Shown here piece after piece: positions 48,521 to 64,000 of a stretch of DNA of 64,000 nt. A model generated the notes under the pieces. It did no database searches and had not been told where the DNA came from. It was given only the letters and a program-made list of their open reading frames with translations. The stretch is taken from assembly GCA_963681505.1 (NCBI GenBank), contig OY811972.1, positions 15,791,110 to 15,855,109 of the forward strand, read 5' to 3'. The translations under genes were made by a program, and so were the position numbers. Origin of the DNA: Eunapius fragilis. Its lineage: Eukaryota; Porifera; Demospongiae; Spongillida; Spongillidae. Numbering within the stretch: the first letter of the stretch is position 1; the number at the start of each line of letters is the position of its first letter.

Positions 48521-49016
48521 TGTCACTTGAAGAGTAGTCTGATAGCCAAATTAACAGGCCTAGTTACCTGATGTTACTGGTCCTCTGGACCTCACAATGG
48601 CTACATGGGAAGGAGGTGGGATAGAGAGCCATAATCTTCCTGATATATACTCACACACTGCGACCGGCTATTGCTCAGATCAGATATGATCTCTGCTCAG
48701 ATCGATTCTGCATATCGCACCAGAACATAAAACCGGTCGTCATTGTGCCGTAATAATCATTTAGCACACTCGTCAACACATACACGCACCAGATCTCTGC
48801 ACGCACCAACGACGAAAACATATCGCGTATATACAGTGAGATACACTAGCACGTTATAATAGACAGGATGCCATATTTGGGCATATTATAAAAACTATCG
48901 CCTGCTCAGGGGTGCAACCCTTGCGGTAGTACCAACTGGAAACTTAGAATATACATGTAGCTGCTACAGATAAGCGGCTTCCAGAATAAATACCATCTAT
49001 GATTCGTGAAAGCGCG

Positions 49017-49071
<55 letters not shown>

Positions 49072-49332
49072 CCATACGTAAATGAGGAGACATTATCAAA
49101 GATATACTTACACATGATACATAATCTCCGATATTGATCTAGCACGAAGCATACAACGATCTATGTCCCTAATATATCGATCTATCGTTGTGTCTCGTGC
49201 ACGTAGGTAACTTACACATGCATGGTGGCTGATACGCGCGACACAATTAATTATCAAAGCGGTTTGCGCCAGGCCTATTATTATTATTATTACGCAAAAC
49301 TTCATGATTGAATCACAAGGCCTAGGGAGACC

Positions 49333-49406
49333 AATATTTACTGGGACATCATGTTCGCACCCATAACTTAAGTTATGGGTGCGAACATGATGTCCCAGTA
49401 AATATT
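49333..49406. repeat. Perfect 74-bp palindrome
   Basis: AATATTTACTGGGACATCAT to the centre ACTTAAGT, then the exact complement. There is no loop. It abuts the next palindrome directly. Confidence 0.92.
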
Positions 49407-49460
49407 GTATATGGAGTGGGCAGTGTGGTACAATTGTACCACACTGCCCACTCCATATAC
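49407..49460. repeat. Perfect 54-bp palindrome
   Basis: GTATATGGAGTGGGCAGTGT to the centre CAATTG, then the exact complement. It starts at the base after the previous palindrome ends. Confidence 0.92.
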
Positions 49461-49502
49461 AGAGATAAAGGAACTCCAGCACAAAGTACAGAGTGAGGTA
49501 TC

Positions 49503-49949
49503 AGGGGCGGATACAGGGTTTTCAAAAAGGGGAGGTTGAGACCCGCGAGACGATATGCGGGGGGGGGGGGGGGGGGGTGCTGCCCGCTTTAGACCCAACA
49601 CGAAAAGCGGGGGGGGGGGGGGGGGGGTGCTGCCCGCTTTAGACCCACCACGAAAAGCGGGGGGGGAGGGGGGGGGTGCTGTCCGCTTCAGGCCCGATAC
49701 GAAAAGCGGGGGTTGGGGGGTGCTGTCCGCTTCAGGCCCGATACAAAAAGCGGGGGGGGGGGGTGCTGTCCATTTAAGGCCCGATACGAAAAGCGGAGGG
49801 GGGGGGGGGGGGGGGGGGGGGTGCTGTCCGGCGCTTCAGGCCCGATATAAAAAGCGGGGAAGGGCTATTTAGCAGAAGAGGGGGCGTTACCATATATGAA
49901 AGGGGGGGTTGCAACCTCCAAAACCCCCCCCCCCCCCTGGATCCGCCTC
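49503..49949. mobile_element. hAT-like non-autonomous element with G-rich tandem core
   Basis: Ends CAGGGGCGGATAC and GGATCCGCCTCTG resemble hAT terminal repeats. GGTATCA occurs at both borders and may be part of an 8-base target duplication. Inside are six or seven units of about 45 bases containing CGAAAAGCGGGGG and poly-G runs of up to about 24. The family is inferred from the ends only. Confidence 0.5.
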
Positions 49950-50011
49950 TGGGTATCATTAGATGGTTGCCATAGTGCACATAAACATGATTAAAAACTA
50001 TTCCCTTTCTA

Positions 50012-58047
<8,036 letters not shown>

Positions 58048-58299
58048 CTGGAGGAGGAGGGAGGGAAGGAAGGTAGAATATGTGCGATGCAGGGGAGGAG
58101 GATGTTCAAGGAAGCAAGTTAAGATATTAAATATTCCGTATCATAAAATACCAGCATTTGTATTTTGCACATCCTCCCTGGCTCACCCCACCCTGTGATG
58201 ATGATGAACCTGTCCTTGATCCCTCCCCATGATCACCTGGACTGGACTCACCCTCCACTACACACCTCCCTCTCCCCCCCCCCCCCCCCCTTCCCTCAC
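58048..58299. other. Junction between TTC21B copy 2 and RNF113
   Basis: TTC21B exon 18 ends with a normal donor at 58300, and RNF113 sequence starts at 58047 with a normal acceptor. Between them are a 20-odd base poly-C tract (about 58267-58290) and a second copy of the donor motif (CAGGTGATC near 58230). Spliced directly, the two exons are out of frame and reach a stop within six codons. Confidence 0.75.
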
Positions 58300-59402
58300 C
58301 TGGACTGGACCTCCCTGGCCTTGGTGAGGGTCTGGATGGTCTGTGTCTGCTGTGATGACCTCAAGTACACCTTAGCCAGCAGGAGGAGGTACTTGGTGTT
58401 CTCCATCAGCTGGGAGAGCTCTGCACAGAGAGGGGGCACCATCACACCCACCACACCCTCACACCTCCCCACACTCACCAGCCTCCTGTGAGAGATGCCC
58501 CAGGGCTGCCACCAGTGTCTTCTCAGCTTTGTCACACTGCCTCAGCTTGATGTAGAGCTCCACCAGGTCACAGCGAAGGAAACGTTGGCTCTCCTCCTTC
58601 AGGGCTGCCTCGTAGTAGGTGATGGCCTGGGGAGGAGGCATACTAATCACGTGAGCATGGGAGGGGGAGGAGATGTGACATCACACCTTATTGTAGTTGT
58701 GGGTGTTGACCAGTGCCTGGCCTATCTTGGTGGCCAGTATGACATCACCAGGGTGTTGCTTCAGGCCAGCCTCGTAGATCTCCAAGGCGAGGTCAACCTG
58801 TTTGAAGGAGGGTAGCATTATTTGGGATAGTGTTCAGGAATGTATGGAGCACATACATTAAAGCCATTTGTGGAGGTGTGTATGAGTGGAGGTGTGTATG
58901 AGTGGAGGTGTGCATATTTCTACACTGAAGCTATCCTAACATCAGAGGTACTATATTAATGGTTCCTCCTCCTCCCACTGTCCCTGTACCCTCCCCTCCC
59001 CACACACCTCCCAAACGTTCATGTAGGCCTCCCCCAGGAGGAGGGAGGTGGTGGACCGAGGGAGACGTGAGGCCAGCTCCCTGTAGCAGGCCAGGTACAT
59101 GGCTTTGTCCTTGTGCTGGTGGAGGTGTATGTTGGCTATCCTCTCCTGGGCCTGGATGTAGTATGGCTTCTCCTCAGAGATGGTCTTGAGCACACCAAGG
59201 GCTTCCTCCACATCTCCAGCGACCAATAGGAGATCAGCGTTTGCTGTCTGGACCCTACATGGATGGGGAGGAGGGATTGGAGCAGGGAGGAGGCAATGGA
59301 CCCTCTTTGGAATGGCTCAGTAGGCATGTTACTACCTAACTTCTTCTGCACTGCCTTTGAACTCAGTCATGGCTTCTTGCATCACCTTAACTGCATCTGC
59401 CT

Positions 59403-59501
<99 letters not shown>

Positions 59502-61424
59502 ACCATATTATATTAGCGAATGAACTTAATGGACCACATAGTATGAAAATGGAGGGCTAGGAAATCAAAACTACACTACACAGCCATACCTGCTGACCCA
59601 TCTTGGTATAGGCAGAGGCCAACTCCAGGTACACATCCAACCTCTCCCCAACAGACAGCGGAGGTAGGAGAGGGGAGGAGGAGGAGAGGAAGGAGGACTG
59701 TTTCTTTGATGAGGATGACGTGAGGAGGGACATGGCCATCTTGAGTGAGGCCACAGCTTGCTCCATGTTGTTCTGTGCCCTCATCACCCTGGCCCTCACC
59801 AGGTGGTACAGGGGGAAGGACTGGACCTCAAAATGGCGGCTGAGGGCCTGCTCCAGGGACTGCATGCTCAGCTTGGGGTTCCCCTGGTGGAGGCTGATCT
59901 GGGCCATCATCAGGAGGGAGGGGGTGGAGTCTGGGGCGCGGTCAAGGCACTGTTGGAGGAGCTGGTGGGCAGTCTCTGCCTGACCTAGTGATCAACATTA
60001 GCAAAGTACCCTATTTATTCAAGACCCACTTATTTAAGATATGTAATGGTGGGATTATAATCAAAATTACCAGGTCATAAGCCCTCACCCCCAACCAATA
60101 GTAAAATGGCTTGTGTTTAAATGATTCATTGTATCTCCATAACACTTTGCAAGGTCTAAAATATTAAAATAAAATGACAATCTTACATGTACTCATGGTT
60201 ATAGAAATATGCACATTTCAACACATCCCCTTTTTTATCTATTGGGGGTAGAGGGAAGGAGGGGGAGGAGACGAATAAATACAGTACTAATTCAAGACCC
60301 CAACATACTAGGCATGAGCTTATAGGGGAACATGTAGTGAAATATCATTTTGAGTGAGTACATCCATCTGCTATGGGTCATTACGTCAGAACCCTCACAG
60401 AGGGGTGTGATAACATGTTAGTACTTCCTTATATGGAAAGATACAGTTGTGTGATGCGTATTACTGAACCATAAGAATAGTTACACCTAACGAAAGGGGA
60501 AACCAGTTAGTTATCCTTGGTGATCACATGAGGTCACATGACCAAAGTGTTGGTACACTGCTGTTTCATGATCTGATGTCACCTGACCTGATAGGAACTT
60601 GACCCTGGACATCAGGTATAAGGCTTCCAACACTCTTTGTCAGCGGATCCAAGATGGCCGCAGCCTTCAGTAGGATGGGCGGGGCTTGGGAGGAGCTAGT
60701 GGTAGGCTGAGTGGTGCATGTGTGCTCCAGGTATAGCCAGGGTGGTGGGTACATGTGTGTTGACCTCAGGTGTGCTCTAGGTGAGGCCAGTGTGGTGGGT
60801 ACACATGTGCTGACCTCACGTGTACTCTAGGTGAGGCCAGTGTGGTGGGTACACGTGTGCTGACCTCACGTGTACTCTAGGTGAGGCCAGTGTGGTGGGT
60901 ACACATGTGCTGACCTCATTGGGAGCATAGTTGAGGAGGAGGGAGATGACATCAAGAAGGAATGCAGGGTTGAGGACATAGAAGTACTTTGGACTCATGG
61001 GGCATCCCTGTGGGAAGGGGGAGGGAGAGAGAGTGGAGGGAGAGGGAGGGGGGAGTGAGGAGCAGGTAGCAAATGGAGGGAGGGAAGTGGAGATATTGCA
61101 GAATGTTGACAACGTACCTTGATACTCCCAAAGTGGACCTCCACCACCTCCTTCAGTGCCTTCATGACATCACCATGGGGCTGTCCCTTCTTGTGTGCCA
61201 GGAGGGCAGTGAGGAAGAGGAGGTTGGCCTGCTTCCCAATGGAGGACTGCACCTCCCTCAGGAAGTCCAGCTGTTGCTCCGCCTCCCCCAGCTGCCCCTC
61301 CAGTATCTGACAGTGGATGATGCCTGCCAGGGCTGGGACACTGGTCTCATCCAGGTTGAAGGCCTTTTGTACGTCTGAAGGGCCTCCTTCACTGGGGACC
61401 TGAGGAGCTGCTGGTAGGCTAGCT

Positions 61425-61475
<51 letters not shown>

Positions 61476-62242
61476 GTATGTGTGTGTGTGTGTGTGTGTG
61501 TGAATTACATGTACATTGAATAAATGGAAGTAGTAGTAACACTCTAAATAATGCCCACTCTCATTCATATACCTCTGTTATATAAGTAGGGTTAAATGGA
61601 GCAAGGGAAATAGCCCTCTCCACAAACATGGTGGTCTGTTGAAGGACAAGACCATTGCCTCCAGCCTATGGGAGGAGGGAGAGAGAAGAGAGGGACGGAG
61701 GAGGTTCTAAACATGTCCTCCATATGCACAAAGGACCCACCAATCTGGCATAGGGCAGACACATCTCATAATAAAGAGCGTGGTTCTTGGGCTCAAAGCG
61801 GTCGATGAGGAGGAGCAGGTGGGCAAGCCTGTTGGCAGCCTCATCCCTGGACCCCTCCTTGGCCAGCAGCTCCAGGATGAGGAGGGAGGTGGCCTCCACA
61901 CCTCCCTGCTCCTGCTGCAGGGTGAGGCAGCGCTGGAAGGTCTCCACTGCCTGCTCCCAGTCCTGGAGGGCCAACTGGACCTTCATCTTGTCCAGCAGGG
62001 CGGGCACAGAGCCAGGGTAGGAGGCCACAGCTTGGTTGAGGAGGTCCAGGGCGTGGCTGAAGTTGTGACGTGAGAGGTAGTACCTGGCCTGTGGGGGGGA
62101 GGGGCCAGGGGTGTGGTCAATGATGACGGGGGATAGGCATGAAGATATGTAGTGTAAGAATAATGTAGGGTGTGAATGTGTGTGTGTTGTGCGTGTGTGT
62201 TGTGTGTGAGAGTATATATGAGGGTAAACTGCACACATACGC

Positions 62243-62292
<50 letters not shown>

Positions 62293-63380
62293 TGCCCAAC
62301 ATGGCATCCAATGGTTTGGGTAGCTCAGTTCTGTTAGGTGGAAGAGAAGCTCCATAACATAACATAAGCCACACCCACTCCCCACCCACTCACCCTGCCA
62401 ACACTTCATCAAAGTACTTCACTGATTTCTTCACAAATGCATCTCTGTTGCAAGTCAGGTCTATCCAGCCTTGGAGGGTAAGCCCCTGTAATGATGAGGT
62501 TAATCACACTACATGGATGATGGGGAGCAGGTAACCAGACCTCTTTGGAGGCAGGAGACATCTTGAGCATACGACTGACATACTCTCTGGCTTTGTCGTG
62601 TTTCCCTGTCAGCCATAAGAACATCCCTGCATAGTAAAGGGACTGGGGAGGAGGGTAGGAGAAGAGGTAAAGAGAGAGGAGTGGGAGAGGGAAGAGGGGA
62701 GGAGAGAGGGGAGGAGAGAGGGGAGGGAGGAGGGGAGAGGCGATGGGGTGGACAGGTGAGGGAGAGGGAGGGGAGAGTGAGAAGAGGCAAGACAAAGACA
62801 AACATACATGATGGCTGACCATCATCTCCAGCCATCTCACCTTCTCTCCACAGGTAGTCCTTTCTGATCGAATTTTGCCTTCAAGCTGTTGGATTGCTTC
62901 GCGATCTGCATCACCATGGTGATGGTGGTGGGCGTGGTGAGGTGTAGTACTGAAGCTCACCTACTGTCTTGCACTTTTTGTGGGCGTGGATCATCAACAT
63001 GGAGGAACACAGGACCATGTCTCTGTTGTCTGCAATGTTCTCTAACTCTCTGATCCCTTCTGACGTGCGGTCTGTACGTGGACGGGACGGAGTTCAATCA
63101 CCGTATTAGTGGGGTTGGCCCTGTCATTACCTTCCATTACGATGCCGTACGCCTTCCAGAACAGCAGTGCAGGGTCAGAGCCGTAGGTCTTAAGGAGCTC
63201 CATGACAACCGTCTGCACGTGGCGGTAGTACCCTTCCCGTGCGTAGTACAGAACAGAAGCCTACGTACGGGATAAATAGACTTCGTTTAATTTCAAAGCC
63301 TATTAGCGCTAGTCGTATTGAGGTTATAACCGAAACATTTGCTTTAGGTTGCTCACCATAACTTTGTTGGATTCGGCCAT
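58300..63380 (-). CDS. TTC21B: TTC21B (IFT139) copy 2, exons 1-18, 3' truncated
   Basis: Exons on the minus strand are 63357-63380 (start, MAESNKVM), 63131-63260, 62961-63071, 62841-62905, 62541-62642, 62394-62485, 62291-62330, 61741-62088, 61573-61665, 61118-61422, 60915-61007, 60588-60706, 59590-59984, 59336-59400, 59008-59254, 58687-58797, 58479-58626 and 58300-58420. Junction phases agree throughout, and introns are as short as 55 bases. TPR motifs follow the human protein in order, for example [40 protein letters not shown] and [20 protein letters not shown]. Compared with copy 1, exon 10 lacks one base (near 61372) and exon 12 lacks 11 bases (near 60629); both shift the frame. The last third of the family (about 450 of 1316 residues in human) is absent, because RNF113 sequence follows exon 18. 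The copy is therefore decayed or misassembled. Confidence 0.9.
59404..59500. repeat. (TG)n microsatellite in TTC21B copy 2 intron
   Basis: Uninterrupted TG run directly upstream of exon 14 on the coding strand; there it reads as a CA-rich stretch before the acceptor. Confidence 0.95.
60710..60914. repeat. Tandemly expanded intron 11 of TTC21B copy 2
   Basis: About four units of roughly 50 bases, each containing CTCTAGGTGAGGCCAGTGTG and TGACCTCA. Copy 1 has a single unit (about 1185-1236), which is the whole 58-base intron. The expansion therefore repeats nearly the complete intron, including both splice-site contexts. Confidence 0.8.
61428..61502. repeat. (TG)n microsatellite in intron 9 of TTC21B copy 2
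   Basis: TG run with one interruption. The corresponding intron is absent from copy 1 because of the Death-fragment replacement. Confidence 0.92.
62247..62290. repeat. (CA)n microsatellite in intron 7 of TTC21B copy 2
   Basis: CA run reaching the splice donor of exon 7. Copy 1 has a shorter run at 2591-2611. Confidence 0.9.
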
Positions 63381-63396
63381 TTCGCTAGCTCAAATG

Positions 63397-63410
63397 GTTA
63401 CCATAGCAAC
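63397..63410. promoter_or_regulatory. RFX X-box upstream of TTC21B copy 2
   Basis: GTTACCATAGCAAC, identical to copy 1, lies 16 bases upstream of the start codon. The spacing differs by seven bases because of small indels around it, yet the 14-base motif itself is unchanged. Confidence 0.75.
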
Positions 63411-63418
63411 ACTATATA

Positions 63419-63428
63419 CGCATGCGCA
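63419..63428. promoter_or_regulatory. NRF1-like site, TTC21B copy 2 promoter
   Basis: CGCATGCGCA, as in copy 1. Confidence 0.35.
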
Positions 63429-63696
63429 CTATTCCCTGTTTAGAATATAAATGCCATCACCGTTTTCCCCACGCAGAGTGCAAGCCAATGGGTGATGACC
63501 ACGCCCATTTATTGGCATGACACGTACGAACTGGTGCACGTATGTAATCTCTCTATATTGTATAGTCATAATAGGTGGTATATGCCCAAGCCAGATGTAT
63601 ATGTATAATAATTGATTGATGAAGTGCACAGTCATATTAATACATATCAATCTTGCAACTAGATTACATACACACAGTCATGTCATTAACTTTTTA

Positions 63697-64000
63697 AATA
63701 TGCTCCTCTGCTATCCCCCTTGTTTTGTTTTAACTATAAACTATGCTCCTCTGCTATCTTCCTCGCCAATGCTGGGTTATTTCCTCCAACAGATCTGTGT
63801 ACAGCTTGGCACAACAGTTTCCAAGATGGCTACAAAACTTTTTGGCATCACAGTGTTGCTGCTGTAACCAAGCATGAAGAACATCTGTGAGACATTCATT
63901 TGGGTCATTGGGATGTTTTGCTGAAATAGTATCCAGCCCTGCACGTCTAATTCCTAAGGCCAATCCTAGGGATTTCCATCTTGCTGCTATATCCAGCACT
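63697..64000 (-). pseudogene. Death domain exon, second copy of the gene 3' end (partial)
   Basis: Matches 4974-5326 closely (LDIAARWKSLGLALGIRRAG and NECLTDVLHAWLQQQHCD) and continues beyond the right edge. One base is missing relative to the first copy near 63831 (GCTACAAAAC against GCTGACAAAAC), which shifts the frame before the last Death helix. Like the first copy, it lies directly upstream of a TTC21B promoter. Confidence 0.82.

Larger units (their letters stand above)
48521..49502. other. Upstream region of the double-Death gene
   Basis: Probably contains the promoter. A (CA)n run lies at 49018-49070 and two perfect palindromes at 49333-49460. No gene recognised. Confidence 0.45.

Noticed and set aside
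49555-49872. Gly-rich open frame over the G-rich array
   Set aside because: Repeat-derived; the G runs vary in length and would not keep a frame.

Overview
The window looks like nuclear DNA of an early-branching animal, most likely a sponge. The reasons are intron-rich metazoan genes with very short introns (about 45-60 bp where unexpanded), a ciliary gene (IFT139/TTC21B), a spliceosomal gene (RNF113), exons for Death, fibronectin III (FN3) and Roc-COR GTPase domains built as interchangeable cassettes, and many small palindromic repeats. The taxon is an inference. Nearly all recognisable coding sequence is on the minus strand, so genes read from high to low coordinates.

Layout. (1) 1-3850: 5' part of a TTC21B copy that runs off the left edge. 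(2) 4974-37520: a chain of 1-1 phase exons. In reading order it holds three FN3 exons, a first Roc-COR module, two FN3 exons, a second Roc-COR module, ten FN3 exons (nine of them in a ~770 bp tandem array), a linker and a C-terminal Death domain. The splice phases agree across the whole chain, so it could be one protein of about 3000 residues or two or more neighbouring paralogues. Its introns hold LINEs, a TIR transposon, foldback elements and a module duplication with an inverted remnant. (3) 37521-45900: no host gene seen; a DDE transposase remnant, foldback elements and minisatellites. (4) 45907-48520: a small, apparently complete gene with two Death domains. (5) 50012-58047: RNF113 lacking its 5' end. 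Its 4.1 kb intron carries, on the opposite strand, a decayed RAG1-like sequence, and another intron carries a 1.9 kb array of a 41 bp repeat. (6) 58300-63380: a second TTC21B copy that stops after exon 18 and runs straight into RNF113. (7) 63697-64000: the Death exon of another copy of gene 2, so 1-5326 and 59673-64000 are a segmental duplication.

How the parts relate. TTC21B is the IFT-A subunit IFT139, and both copies carry a perfect RFX X-box just upstream of the start codon. Each copy is damaged differently. Copy 1 has lost exon 9 to a piece of a Death exon and has a mutated splice donor. Copy 2 has two frameshifting deletions and an RNF113 sequence where its 3' end should be. The Roc-COR/FN3/Death genes resemble the intracellular signalling and immune-type repertoires known from sponges. 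Here they show module duplication, unequal crossing-over inside an FN3 exon and cassette amplification in progress.

The most notable findings are the RAG1-like fossil, the double Roc-COR/FN3/Death gene, the TTC21B/Death and TTC21B/RNF113 mosaics, and a foldback repeat family whose arms co-vary and which recurs next to the same partner repeat.
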